In this document: positions 30,616 through 42,610 of the stretch, one piece after another
Layout: each line of letters starts with the position of its first letter
Numbering within the stretch: position 1 is the stretch's first letter
Assembly (NCBI GenBank): GCA_951640165.1
Contig: OX621246.1
Location: 1,017,001 to 1,081,000, forward strand
Length of the DNA stretch: 64,000 nt
Reading direction: 5' to 3'
Source of the DNA: Pseudoips prasinana
Lineage: Eukaryota; Arthropoda; Insecta; Lepidoptera; Nolidae
Program-made: the position numbers and the translations under genes
The notes under the pieces: generated by a model
Database searches by the model: none
What the model was told of the DNA's origin: nothing
Seen by the model: only the letters and a program-made list of their open reading frames with translations

Positions 30616-30926
30616 TCTATACATATAATAAAATCGTAGGAAAGTCAAAACTATACATTGAATATTTTTTAAAGGATACTTGGGGCGTGATCTACAAACG
30701 ATATCGTATCCAAAAATATGGTTTTTAGAATTTTTGTCTGTTTGTCTGTATGTATGTTCGGGCTAAACTCAAAAAGTACTGCATGGATTTACTTCAAATT
30801 TTGCATGAATATTACTGAGAGGTCTGATCAACATATAGGCTACATATTATCACGCTATCACATACGGGGGAGGAGCTGTGATAATTTATAAAATTTAAGG
30901 CGGGTAAAACCGCGGGGTACAGCTAG
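30616..30926 (+). mobile_element. Miniature Helitron
   Basis: 5' TCTATACATATAATAAAAT, 3' aaccgcggggtacagCTAG followed by T. The interior ttaaggcgggtaaaaccgcg carries the end hairpin (CGGGT…CCGCG). 311 bp. Confidence 0.7.
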
Positions 30927-30984
30927 TTGTTACTGTTATTTAGGTTACATAGTTATGTAATTAATAGCCGCGAGAGGGCACTGG

Positions 30985-31130
30985 TGACTTGTAATATAGG
31001 TATCAAACCTACATCAAGCACTAGTCTCTCACAAAGTTTTGCCATATGCTATGATACTATTATAATTGTAAACCTGTGTGTGCTTTGTGTGAGAGAATAA
31101 ATGACTTATTATTATTATTGTTTTCATCAC
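30985..31130 (+). repeat. LINE/SINE tail
   Basis: ctagtctctcacaaagtttt…tgtgtgagagaataaatgac, ending in (TTA)n. Similar to 28420-28520. Confidence 0.45.
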
Positions 31131-31221
31131 ACGGATCACACAGATCTGGAATCTAAATGATAATATTTACAAAAAATCGCAACGAAAGAATTCAAAAGAA
31201 ATTCTTGAGGTACACCCAGTT

Positions 31222-31445
31222 TTGATCCAAAACCTACTTACCTAACTATCTAAGGTGTACAAAATCCGTATACATGTGTGTACGGATTTTGTACACCTTA
31301 CTTTTTTTTTCAAAACTGTATGCACAATGTTGTCAGAGGTGGACTGATTTAGGCGTTTTCTCCCAGTCGACCTTGTTGAGGTGCAGAGATTAAAAAGTAG
31401 GTAGGTGCGCTAAATACCTTACATAGTTAGGTAAGTAAGTTTTAG
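31222..31445. mobile_element. Small nested-inverted-repeat MITE
   Basis: Outer arms of about 30 bp (tccaaaacctacttacctaa / inverse near 31420-31443). Inside the left part is an exact hairpin, TAAGGTGTACAAAATCCGTA (31251-31270) with its inverse at 31281-31300 and a 10-nt loop. Confidence 0.65.
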
Positions 31446-31834
31446 AGTTTGGCGTTGTGTGAACGAAGTTAAATGATGACCTAGTAGTGGATGGGTCTAC
31501 TGATTGCATAAAGCTGATAAACAAATTTGGACTGGTATACACCCATCTGGTATGTACGTTAAGGCATCATTACACATTAGTCATACCGGAAAAATGTAAG
31601 CTATATTAGAACGGCAATCCAGTCTTTCAAACTTGTCGGAGGGTTGATGTTGATTTATTTACAAACTAACTAATACTAAAAAGAAGCATTTTATGTTCAC
31701 TTCTTCTATTTTAATAGCCGTAATGCTCGCTACAGGTTTTTTGTTTTCTCTTTTCTCGCTCCTCTCTGTGAAAACTTTTAATTGGCTTTATTGTTTTATC
31801 TGTAACCCAGCTGTATTTTCTTAAGAAATTAGCT

Positions 31835-31876
31835 GTGTCCAGTTGTGGACGATATGAAGCTGATGATGATGATACG
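31835..31876 (+). repeat. RTE-type 3' tail
   Basis: agctgtgtccagttgtggac, then gctgatgatgatgata, resembles the tail of an RTE family different from the 12577 copy. Confidence 0.5.
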
Positions 31877-31879
31877 GTT

Positions 31880-32420
31880 ACAAAGTTGTGCTCCTCAATA
31901 CACTAAAGATTATTATCGTATTTTGACCTTGCCGTTCCCAACACTAAATATTATTTATTAGCTTCTAGTCATTCGTTTTGTTCAGTATTTTTTTTTGTGA
32001 AAGTCAATTGTGTGTGTTAATTCAATTTGTTTTAGTTCATATTTCCACATTTTTACGGGATGAGTAATTTTTTACACTATATCTTTTTAGTTTTAGTAGT
32101 TTAGTAACTTCGTTCGCAGTAACTCTAAATAGAGGTAGCAAAAGCGATCGCAATTAATCGCAGCCGAAAGTGTACGCTCAGCTGATTTATTAGCGGGTGC
32201 TGCGTCACGCCCGCTCCGTCACGACTGCGGAGGATTCCTGATACGACCGCACTCCGCGGTACACGACTGGCAACAGCTCCTATTGGGATTGATTGTGTCT
32301 ATTGTTTTCGCAGCGGCAATTGATTTACTATTCAAATTACTAGTTGGCTCGTTGTGGGCGAAGCCAGCTGTGATGGATTTGATCACAACTCTTCAGATTT
32401 TGATATTTGTAATATCTGTT
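31880..32420. other. No gene; one GC-rich patch
   Basis: 32150-32290 is GC-rich (gtcacgcccgctccgtcacg) without an open frame or splice sites that I can support. Confidence 0.4.
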
Positions 32421-32425
32421 TAATA

Positions 32426-32662
32426 AACCCGGCCAAGTGCGAGTCGGACTCGCGCACGAGAAAAAAATTCACGTTTGTTGCATGGGAGCCCCCTTGAATA
32501 TTTATTTTATTTGTTGTTATAGCGGCAACAGAAATACATCATCTGTCTTTCAACTGTCTAACTATCACGGTTCATGAGATACAGCCTAGTGACAGACGGA
32601 CAGACAGACAGCGAAGTCTTAGTAATAGGGTCCCGTTTTACCCTTTGGGTACGGAACCCTAA
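32426..32662 (+). mobile_element. Non-autonomous repeat ACCCGGCCAAGTGCGAGTCG…GGTACGGAACCC
   Basis: It begins ccggccaagtgcgagtcgga and ends gggtacggaaccctaaaa. A longer copy in the opposite sense lies at 49181-49785. A (CAGA)n patch (gacagacggacagacagaca) sits inside. A common insect interspersed repeat; superfamily not assigned. Confidence 0.75.
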
Positions 32663-32949
32663 AAATAAGTAACCGATTTCAACTTTTCTTAACAATGTCG
32701 GATTTTAATAAAATGTGTTAGAGACTAGTAAGGTTTTAATAACGTATACTAAAACTCTATTATATACTCAGAACACGATTTTTTTTTATTTTGAAGTAAC
32801 TTACTTCTTTACGCACTCGTGACATGAGGAGTAAGCTGGTGAATGTGGGACGAGAGCGTTACGAAAAGTGTAATCGGGCGAGGCGAACGAAAGTTGAGAG
32901 GTTAGTGAAGAGTACTTTACAAACATATTATTATAATCAATCGCACACA

Positions 32950-33035
32950 TAGTTGTGGTGTGCGGAAATTGAACCCAGAACACGAAGTGGAGAGGTGACT
33001 GTCTTAACTGCTGCGCCACAGGTGCAGACAATTTA
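32950..33035 (-). mobile_element. tRNA-headed SINE (family D) head
   Basis: Minus orientation: cggaaattgaacccagaaca is box B, and aactgctgcgccacag is the box A side. Only the head and a short body are visible. Confidence 0.6.
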
Positions 33036-33329
33036 GTTCTATTATATTCTCTTCTTATATTTATTTCTATTATATTATTTTCTATCTTATATTTATTTCT
33101 ATTTTATTTTTGGATAACTTTCATTGCACAAAAATAGTAATATATATTAAATTAACAAATTACATAATGTTAGTATCTTATATTTTAATTTAATATAAAT
33201 CTGCAAGCTATGAGTTCACTTCCTTGTTTGTCAGACTGAGACTTATGTTTAATGGGTTAAATACATGTAGATATTCAGATCTACCCTTTTTATCGTATAA
33301 TGGCAGTTATCGCGCTTTTATGCTACTAT

Positions 33330-33400
33330 ACAATCTAAGAAGACAGAAGCAAAGAAACTCAGTGGGTTCTTCTACTACCAGTTTCAACACGACCCCGTTG
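33330..33400 (-). repeat. LINE 3' UTR fragment
   Basis: aaactcagtgggttcttcta, then ctaccagtttcaacac, inverted relative to 11020-11060. Confidence 0.45.
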
Positions 33401-33452
33401 TGTTCGTAAAGCTTGTGATCAATGCGTAACAAATGATAAATGGTGTTAAATA

Positions 33453-33930
33453 CAGGAGGAGGATCCGAGGAGTTGACGTTCAAACGCAAAATTTTGATAC
33501 TTTATGATGAGGAGTATCCGAATCACCCCCATGTACGTTCTACGATTTTTCGAGATAGATGTTTTTTTTAATGATTTTTTTCGTAAATTTCACCTAACAT
33601 TAGTTTTCGATTTATTTTCCCGTTCTGTTGAACATTTCTGGTTCAGCTTTTTTGTGATAACTAATTAGTATAGTTTATCCTAACACCCTAAAAAGTATGT
33701 TATTCGTTAAACCATACTTTTTAGGGTGTTAGGATAAACTATACTAATTAGTTATCACAGCATAACTGACATTGCAGAACTGACTTAGAATTTATTAGAA
33801 AGTTCAAAATTAGGGTTTCAGCCCAGGAGAACTACGCAAAATCGTAGAACGTACATGGGGGTGATTCGGAAACTCCTCATCTTAGAGTATCTAAATGTAG
33901 TGTTTGAACGTCAAGTCATCGGCCTCCCTG
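33453..33930. mobile_element. Tc1/mariner-like MITE with a perfect central hairpin
   Basis: 478 bp. The ends CAGGAGGAGG… and …GGCCTCCCTG are flanked by TA. The arms continue inward with ttgacgttcaaac, gatac, atgaggag and ccgaatcacccccatgtacg (right inverse at 33841-33880). The centre is an exact 47-bp inverted repeat (33653-33699, 33713-33759) with a 13-nt loop. No ORF. Confidence 0.8.
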
Positions 33931-34359
33931 TATATATTATCTCTCAGTAATATACATATACTATGTATATGTGAATGAGTTTCAATTTATCTTAACACCA
34001 CAAACGCCTAGATTAGCAGATAGCAGTACGGACGACAACGATTAGTTGTCAATTAATCACATTGGAGCTGCGCCACAATTAATTCAGCCAACTCTCCGAT
34101 TGGCTCGCAGCGAAATGACATTAATCTTGGTCGAGTGGTGGTTGGGAGGACAGAAGGAGTGGCTGTGCTCTGTACCAACTTGATCTTTGTTTATACTTAA
34201 TGTTTACTGGTATACACCACAATAAATTAACTGCTTTATTCATGGCCAGAGTGAACAGGCATCTCCGGCTGGCAATCCATATTCACTGCAACAGCACTTG
34301 CCATCAGTATTTTTTTAAACTGAATTCTGTTCGTGTTTTTTCTGTGTGGTGAAGGCGCC

Positions 34360-34600
34360 GAATATCAGAATATCATCACCCCATCTCATCCCGTGGGGGG
34401 CGTAGAATGCGACCCGAGGGTATATCTACCAGAGGACGGGCAGCGGCTTCCCTCTGAGTACTATGACCATCTTACTGCGATCGCCAACCCGCCTGCCAAG
34501 CGTGGCGATTATGGCATATCCCCCCAAGATGATTCTTGGGGGAGGCCTTTGTCCAGCATGGACTTCTAATAGCTGTTATGATGATGATGAACTCTGTGGC
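34360..34600 (+). mobile_element. RTE-derived internally deleted short element
   Basis: Plus copy of the 5'/3' fused RTE derivative. It runs from cccatctcatcccgtggggg through gcgtggcgattatggcatat to the tail gggggaggcctttgtccagc, atggacttc and atgatgatgatga. This is the best preserved tail of the family here. Confidence 0.85.
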
Positions 34601-34824
34601 GCAGGAGTGGTAATATTTTCTATATTGTGTCGGTCGTGTGATTTAAGTCTAAAATAGGGTGTAGTTTCATATTAATAATTCCATATAAAATCCCTTTCAG
34701 GGTAGTAAGAGTTTTCACCTAACTGCAGTGCATCTGGCATGTTTGCTCACAACCACAGACTTATTATTTAACAAGCACTAGAAGCATCTAGAAGTTAGTA
34801 TTAATAATAATAATAATAATATTC

Positions 34825-35045
34825 TGTGACATTATTTACACACGGCCATCTGATCCCTAACTAAGCAGAGCTTGTACTATGGAAACCAGATAACTGATAT
34901 ACTACATATACTACTTTTCTTTTGTAAACACATAATTATATTGATAATTTCACTCAGACTCAGTACAAACAGACACGTTCATGCACACAAATATCAGTCC
35001 TGGGTAGGAATCGAACCAAACGAGCATTTGCCAAGCACCAACAGC
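34825..35045 (-). mobile_element. SINE family C
   Basis: Minus copy with tail acacggccatctgatcccta, actaagcagagcttgtacta, and head caaatatcagtcctgggtag/gaatcgaacc. Confidence 0.8.
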
Positions 35046-35744
35046 ACTTCTGTGGCGCAGGAGTGGTAATATTTCTGCGCCTAGTCCTCGTTCGTGCGAT
35101 TTAAGTCTTATACACTAGTTTCGGGGGCTAGTTTCTCAAATTGATAAGTATTTCATACAATAATTCTTACAGGGTGTAGTAAGTTTTCACCTTACTATAG
35201 TAAGGTGATTACTTTCCAATAAAACGCAAGAAGTGGTCAGTTGTAAGGGAAAGTACTAGAAGCATCTAGAAGTATTTGCAGAGAGGCTGGATGATCAATA
35301 AGTATGTAAGAGTTGTTCAAGCTGCCCAAAAGGCCTCTGTTTCAAAAGGTCAATAAAGTTCCTTGTAATTATAATTTAAGTAATATTTGTGTTAATAGTA
35401 TAGAGATGGCCGTGTGTAAATAATATCCCAGGATATTATTATTATTAATAATTTTTTTGCTTTTATATGCCTCGGCCAATTGCCGGAAATTATGGTGTGA
35501 CGGGCCTAAGCCAAGTTAATACCTGTTTCAGGGTTTTGTTCAGAACTTTGGTGAAACTTACGTACTAATCTGCAGGTGTTTAATATTGCAGCTTTCTGAA
35601 GAAGAATATAAGTTGACGGTGGAAGATCTAATATGGCAAGTGATTGGTGTAGAGTCTTTGGAATTATACCGGTCGTTGACAGAACTATGGGGACTATTGA
35701 AGTATTGTGTAACCGCCAAACTCTACAAACTTCGTTATTATTGT
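35046..35744. other. Mixed repeat debris
   Basis: 35395-35445 is a SINE C tail (gatggccgtgtgtaaataat). The open stretch 35586-35813 (+) shows no family features. Confidence 0.4.
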
Positions 35745-35905
35745 TTTCTTTTCCGAATTTCGGCCATGGCGGTCTTTCTCAACGGCGACTATCCGGCGCG
35801 TAACATATTATAGTATACAAGCATGTGCGCAAACACAGGTGCAAATATATATTCTCTCCCCCCCACGATCCCATGGGACGGTTAGCTGACACGACCGGAA
35901 AGAGA
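35745..35905 (-). mobile_element. SINE family B, 3' part, degenerate
   Basis: gaatttcggccatggcggtc, gcgcaaacacaggtgc, cgatcccatgggacgg and agctgacacgaccgg parallel 20010-20155. Confidence 0.7.
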
Positions 35906-36309
35906 ACAGGTACAGGACCGACGCTTTTACGTGGTCTCCGAGGTGGGGGGGAGTATCATCGTCAACTTCTAGACTGCTGTTACTTAGACTTTTTCTTAGC
36001 AAACATTTTTAGACTCAAGCCGGCTAATTGAACCTAGCTAGACCAACGATGCAGTCAGTTATTACTCACAAGGTAATTTTTTAAATTTGTTTTTTAAGGA
36101 AAGCTTACAGACTAATGACAAAACATAAGACGAAATATATTTTAGCAAAAATTGCTACAACCAGCTTCCACATATAGACGGAGAGATTATTCTATTGATT
36201 AATATAGGTAGCACTCAAACAAAACTCATGTGTGGAAAACCTCATCACTGATTGAGAACAACTAATCGTCTATATCTACAAAGAATGCTTTGTTTAATTG
36301 TTTTCTTAC

Positions 36310-37300
36310 TGAGGTTTCAATTTCAATTTATTTATTGCATTCATGGGTTTACATAGGTCTTAACAATAGAGTAGGTACAGCGATATGAACATGAACCCTG
36401 CTAGGGCACAGCAATATTTTTACATTGTAATTTGTCATTTTAAACATATAAGGGAGGTAGTATAGTAGGTACAGGTATAAATAATTGTCATGATGTGTGA
36501 TGTCAGGTCCTGAGTTAATGTTATGTAAGTCACGTATAATTATAAGAAAATAGAAAAAAATAATTGTGTTATTCATATTATTTACTAATTGCATTTGCGC
36601 TAATTGTATTATTATTTATTATATAGTAACGATTTAAAGATGTCAAAATTATTTTTATTTCTTATAATGATTTATCATTCAAATACTCATTTATTGAATA
36701 GTAGTTTTTTTGTATGAGGAAGCTTTTTAATTTTCTCGTGAAAATATGGATATTTTCTTCGTCTTTTATGCGGTCTGGTAGTTTGTTGTAGAGTTTTACC
36801 GACATTGCAAGGGGACTAGAAGAGTGCATTTTTATTCTTGATGATGGTAAGTTTAATCTGTTTTTAATTTTGTTGATGTATTTCCTCTTTTGTTAAACAA
36901 TACTGGCTGATTCCGAACGAATTTACATATTTCATGAATGTAGATACCTGGTAAAGTAAGTATTTTGTAATTTTGGAAGTGTGGTTTGCAACTGTCGGTT
37001 TGTTGTATGTTAGCTAAGATTCTGACTAGTTTTTTTTGTAACGTAAAGAGAGTAGGTGCGTCAGTGCTATTTCCCCACATTATTATACCATAGCTAAGCC
37101 ATGCGAAAGCATATGCGTAGTAGGTGGTGAGTGCTGTTTTTAGATCCGTGGTTGTCTTAATCTCTCGGAGAGCATACGTGAATTTCGAGATTTTTGCTTT
37201 TACTTTTTGTATGTGCTGTTTCCAACTTATTTGTTTGTCAATTTTTTATCCTAGTAGCGTGAATTCGTTAACTACTTCTATTTTAGGTTGCGCTACTGCA
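36310..37300 (-). pseudogene. LINE reverse transcriptase C-terminal third (jockey-like)
   Basis: From the right, the minus frame gives EVVNEFTLLG, a stop, KIDKQISWKQHIQKVKAKIS, TDLKTALTTYYAYAFAW and SYGIIMWGNSTDAPTLFTLQ. It then gives KPHFQNYKILTLPGIYI and ICKFVR, and after a break KLYNKLPDRIKDEENIHIFT and NYYSINEYL. The gap-free order and the TTGAAATTGAAA-type tail at 36310-36330 mark a 5'-truncated LINE copy. Confidence 0.82.
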
Positions 37301-37439
37301 GAACTAATCAATATTATGAAGACGCCAGAGTTTATTAAAACTAGTCAGCACACTTCGTATCAAGAATGTATTACGTCGTATGGGATATAGTTGCCTGAAA
37401 CTAACTCTTTGTACTGATGTCTAAACTATTATAGCTAAG

Positions 37440-39178
37440 TAAAATCTCCCAAACCCACGCCGTGCCAGTCAGGAACGAAGCAGCTCCTGGATGTAATTTA
37501 TCAACAGCCGCCGCCTGACATCAGATGTTGACTAATGGATCGTAAGCTTCCACGTTTTTGCTTATTTGCATTTAACGCGCCGAATAAGGCTACCATGCAT
37601 TTTTTTATAGAATTGTATTTTGGATATCACAATATATTACTTTACTCACCCTGATACCAAGGCCTTTACAGTTGAGGTCCCATAAGCAATCGGCGGGGTT
37701 AGAGGTTGAATGTGTGGAAAACACAATAGGCATTCTATTGGTTGGCATCAACAGCGTTAACCTTAAACTGCCGGTCCTAGCTGCAGTCATTTGACAACGA
37801 GGACTATGGGCGGCTTGAACAACTCTGACCAAGGATCACTTCGTTATATTGTAAGGAAAATACTAAAAGGGTTATATACTACAACCAAATAAATGAAACT
37901 CTGAGTACATATTCGCTCAACGTGGAGCCCTCAACGAATATTGTCCCTTGAGGATGGTCCGTGGAGAACTGAAACACGTGTTGGGTATCATACTGGTGCA
38001 TGGAATTTGTTTATATTATCCTTCTAGCATAGGTATGCACTTATGCACACTTTTGCGGACGGGAGAGCGGTGCAAATTGATTTCTGGCTTGTTTAAACTG
38101 ACAATTAGTGTAACTAGCTGCACTAGATATTAATTTTGTACTTGGAATAAAAAGAGGTTTTTCCTAAAACCCCTCAGCTAACAAATGACACAAAATTTCG
38201 TCACCCCAGAAAGGACTATCCGTAATCTCCGTTCAATATATCCCAATACTTGATGTCTCGGTGATTAACTAGCTCAGACCTGTCATGTCCACGGATACTG
38301 TGGACGTGGACTGACGTGGACGGCGCGGACGTATGTAATTGACGCCAGACCCTTCTTTCCGCAGAATTAGACTTGTATCTTACGCATTAGAAAAGACAGA
38401 CTGATTAAATAAGAAATCCGACAGAATTGAAGCTTTCACATCTGTACAACTCTTTTAATCTCTACGGTCGACACATTAATACACAGAGCGTTTAGGTATA
38501 CATTTCTGTTTATTTAGTTTAAATAAAAAAAAATGTGTGACCTATATTTATATATTGGTACTTGAGTCTGAGTGCGCTTTGTGTCCGAAAAATTGCTTGT
38601 TTCTAAAGTCTCCCTTGCTAGAGGGATATATGTACCTATAGTGTGCGGGCGCTGTCTCTAAAGAAAAGTATAATTATATGCTGTGTTTTTTATTCTCTGT
38701 TATTTGAACACAGGACTAGGTTAGCTACCGCTATACCAACGGGCCTAAACAAAGAATAAACAAAACAATCTAGCAAATTAAATACAAAATCAAAGTATTA
38801 AACTCACTCCAAACTCACTCATCATAAGTTCCCTATGAGAAGCTTACATGAGTAAAGTGAACGCCACTTAATACACAATGCAATTACACGCTGTCAAACG
38901 TTGCGACAATATTAAGATGCCAAGAACATACAACAGTTCATACATGATACGCCACAGTATCTCAAAGTTTTACGTCGCTTTGCTATATCAAACGACTCAA
39001 CGCGATGTTTGTGAGCGAACACTATTAAAAGTTTGACGGCACTTAAGTGGCTGCCACAGAACAATGTCATACATAGAGTAAGTAAGAGTTAAGTATTAAA
39101 AGTATCTGATGTGCAAATCTTATTTTAGAGAACGTTAAGCTCACATTTCAACGGTCATAAAAATGTGATCTTAAGAAA
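37440..39178. other. Nothing recognised
   Basis: About 1.7 kb without supported exon, tRNA or element ends. gaacacaggactaggttagc near 38706 may be a SINE box B remnant. Confidence 0.4.
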
Positions 39179-39466
39179 TCCTACTAATATTATCCTTATC
39201 CACTAATATTATGAACACGAAAGTTATTGAGGGTGGACGGGCGTTTTTTACTCTTTCACGCCCAAACTACAGAAGGGATTTTGATACAACTTTATAACAA
39301 TATAGCTTATACATAAGAATACTATGTGTTATTCTTATGTATAAGCTATACAATAAGCATAAAGTAGGTCGGAAAAATCCCTGCCCTCTCAGAGCTTTAC
39401 CTGCGGAAAGACATAGGCTACTCTTTATCTATACACCACGCGGGCTAAGCCGCGGGCGAAAGCTAG
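39179..39466 (+). mobile_element. Miniature Helitron with canonical 3' hairpin
   Basis: 5' TCCTACTAATATTATCC. The 3' end has stem CGCGGGC/GCCGCGGGC (39439-39456), then gaaagCTAG followed by T. Inside is an exact hairpin, TATAGCTTATACATAAGAAT (39301-39320) with its inverse at 39331-39350. Confidence 0.8.
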
Positions 39467-40465
39467 TTTGTGATAAAAAAGTCGAAAAGGTCTGTCATTT
39501 TTGCACTTTCCAGGGGAGAACGCTTTCAGGTTCAAACTAAATTTTTTATTCTCAAAATAGCAGTACAACTGATATTCTGGGACTATCAAATTTATGCCTA
39601 ACAATACAAATATCATTATACAAACAAATGTAGTTTTAACAATTTTGAAATTAAACCTGCCAATTAATACATAATTGATTGATTCTGTCTATTACAACAC
39701 CAAACTAATTTAAATGTTATAAAATCTCTTTCTAATATAGTCCGCCTGAAAAAACGGCATGCATCTAAGTAACAAACTACTAAAACTGCTTTTAAGATGC
39801 TGACAAAATCCAACTTTTCTGTATCGCTAGTCTCGCCCTTATAAACTACCAATATTGGTTAAATAGTATGAAAAGAAAATTACTATAAAACATGCAAATA
39901 AATAATTTAAAATATAACAAAAATCATTAATTACAAGAAAAATATAATCTTGGTCTTGGAATAAACAAAACACATACGATCACATCTAGGGGGGAATTAA
40001 TGTATGTCACAAATTAAACTTATTATACTGGTAGGTTATAATAATTCACATTTAAAGACGTTTTAAACGTCCGGTCGCTTATTTTACCTCAGTACGAGGT
40101 AAAGCCATAACTACAGTCGAGCCATAGTTAGTTCAGTTCGTACTGCATAGGGTCAATGTTAGTTAAATTAAGTTGGTATATTAATTATATTACTTTTGTC
40201 AACACTGACTACCTAAAACTAAAGTTAGTCTAGATAGACTACAAGTAGAGCAACGAAGCGGCGCTTATCACGAGGATGGTCTGTGGTGCATGTCAAATGA
40301 AGAAACCACACTATTAAAATGTTTAGATTAAACCTAATAATGTTAGCAGAATGTTACATTACTACGTATGTAAATACATGATTGTGTAATGTATGTACAT
40401 ATACCTACGTTAAGTTAGCTGCCAAGCTCTAAGCGACGCAATGAAGTTATTCGCGGCACCTAATT
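39467..40465. other. Nothing recognised
   Basis: AT-rich. 40240-40320 resembles a repeat tail, but no family is assigned. Confidence 0.4.
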
Positions 40466-41415
40466 CCTGAAATGTTAGCCGTAAACTATACGCATCGTTT
40501 GGTTCTTTACGTCGACTACGCAATTTCCTGCCTATGACCACTAAAATTGCGCTCGCAGAATCCCTTCTTCTCCCAATACTAGATTATGCAGATGTCAGCT
40601 ATCTGGATCTTACCCAAAACCAGCTTGATAAACTTGAGCGCCTCCAAAATGTCTGCATAAGATTCATATTTGGCCTTCGCAAATATGATCATGTCTCTGA
40701 ATTCCGTACCAAGCTCAAGTGGCTATCCATACGCCTTCGTCGGGATACTCATATACTTTCATTGCTCTACAACATTTTGTTTACTCCATCCTTTCCTTCA
40801 TACCTTAAAAAACGGTTTTCTTTTCTATACGAGTCACATTCGAGAGTTTTGCGATCATCGGAAAATCTTAAGTTAAAAATGCCAGCGCATTCCACAACCT
40901 TTCTTGATAAATCCTTCGCTGTTCAGAGTGTTCGTTTGTGGAATGCACTGCCAATAACAGTACGCCAAGCACAAAGTTTACACAAGTTCCAGAAAAGTGT
41001 AAAGGATTACTACCTATCACTATAGGATACATTGACAGAACAAGTAGGTAATATTGTGATATGTAAGTTTCTATCTATTATAGGTATGTATGTATTTACA
41101 TAGTGTGTATGTATGTGTATAGTATGTATATGTATAGTATGTATGTATATAGTATGTATGTATATAGTGTAAATAGTAGGTATATATAGTAGGCTCTTGT
41201 ACTGAGTACCAACGGGTACTGTTAACAAAGTATACGTACACCGACAACTGCCCTCTTAAATAATCCCTATTATTTTCCATTCTTTGGTTGTCTGGAAGAG
41301 ATCACATTTTAGTGATAAGACCGCCAATTGTATACTTTTTTTTTATTTACATGCTCCTGTAATGTAAGATCTTAATATTGGTGTACAATAAAGAGTTAAT
41401 CTATCTATCTATCTA
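40466..41415 (+). pseudogene. CR1-like LINE 3' end with intact C-terminal ORF
   Basis: Open frame from about 40470 to 41026: [59 protein letters not shown] and QSVRLWNALPITVRQAQSLH. This is the last 185 or so residues after the RT core. The 3' UTR has a TATG/TATA microsatellite (41085-41190) and the conserved tgtctggaagagatcac…gataagaccgccaattgt block. It then has a polyadenylation-like tacaataaag and a (TCTA)n tail. 5' truncated near 40466. Same family as 3990-4740. Confidence 0.82.
41085..41190. repeat. TATG/TATA microsatellite in LINE UTR
   Basis: Imperfect runs of gtatgtat and gtatatagtatg. Confidence 0.8.
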
Positions 41416-41557
41416 ATTCATTTTTTCTCAACAGTTATAAAACATTATTTTTATTTATTTTTTGGAATTTCGACATAAATAAAAATTAATAAAGATCCGG
41501 GACTAATAACACTGCGGTATCTAGTGCAAATATGTATAATATAGTATTTCCTCTTGC

Positions 41558-41700
41558 GCCTGATTTCTCCGATCGTGTCAGATCGCCGTCCCATCGGGAC
41601 CATCCGCTCTCTTCTCTTCTCTCACAGAGTGCAACTGTGTATGCGCCCACATTCAATCAAGCACAATAATATGTCCTGCATAGGTTAATCTCTATTGTAG
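41558..41700 (+). mobile_element. SINE family B, 3' part, degenerate
   Basis: gatcgccgtcccatcgggac, gagtgcaactgtgtatgcgc, cacaataatatgtcctgcat and ggttaatctctattg. Confidence 0.65.
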
Positions 41701-41719
41701 TATTCTGAACTCGAATCCT

Positions 41720-42100
41720 TAGCAAAATTTTCATTTATTTTCTCCTAACTGCCACTAAAATTGCCCGGCACAGTCCTTCCTTAGAATCCTTGACTAAAAA
41801 GATGCCAGTTAACTTGACCTTACGGAGGATAAACTAGTTAAACTCGGGTGACTTCAAAACTTCTGCTTAAGTTTGATATTTAGGCTCCGCAAGCGTGACC
41901 GATTTTCGTAGAAAGCTGGAGTTTGCCCATTGGCTCCCGCTGAAATATTCACATACTTTCTCTTCTGTATTTAATCTCACGTCTCCCTCTTAGCTCAAAA
42001 TTAGGTTAGGATTCCGATATGATACACACTCTAGGCCCTTGGGATCATCAGAGAATCTAAATCTTCATTTGGCCACACATGAAGCTAGCAAGCATACGGC
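41720..42100 (+). pseudogene. Degenerate CR1-like LINE fragment
   Basis: taactgccactaaaattgcc and gattttcgtagaaagctgga, then gcccattggctcccg, correspond to TKIA, DFRRKLEFAHWLP of the 40466 family. Many indels. No 3' UTR recognised directly after it. Confidence 0.55.
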
Positions 42101-42487
42101 CCACGAGATGGGAAGCAATCACCGCAGCCTATGTACGTTGCAACACCCAGAGTTATCACTCGACCTTTTAGAATGCTCGTTCTATTCAAACTTTTTGTGA
42201 CTCGAAGAATTATTAGTAAATAAATAATTTCAATGGGTCTTTTTAACTCATGACAAGTACCTACGTAACATCCCATCCATGCGCTCTCTTTATTATACAT
42301 ATATAATAATAAAAAATAACAGTAACAAATTAATTAAAATCAGATACCTACCCATTAGCAATCACAAAATTAACGAAAATAGATTTAATTCAGCACTTAA
42401 CAAATTACACGACAGACTTGGGAATTCCGCACTTAATAAAATTAAGTTTCCAATTTGTTAGGTTAGAAAAACAAGGGTCTAAACACA

Positions 42488-42610
42488 ATCTGTGGCGGCC
42501 ATGATTGATGACGTCACGACCGCGACGGTCTGACGCGACGCGACGCCGCGACGCGACAACGTTGACGCGCAATTTACGTCATCGTCCAACAGTAAGGTGG
42601 CCACGTTTTT
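42488..42610. repeat. GC-rich inverted patch
   Basis: The (GACGC)n-like core gacgcgacgcgacgccgcg is flanked by tgatgacgtca and acgtcatcg, and by ggcggcca/tggccac. Possibly a small GC-rich MITE like 7726-8191. Not coding. Confidence 0.4.

Noticed and set aside
32150..32300. Missing first BTB exon or promoter in a GC-rich patch
   Set aside because: No open frame with a phase-2 donor and no BTB-like residues. Left as unassigned.
34333..34569. 78-codon open frame in the RTE-derived element as a functional small protein
   Set aside because: Its reading frame over the 3' tail differs from that of the RTE protein and is shifted in the 1258 copy, so there is no evidence for selection on coding.
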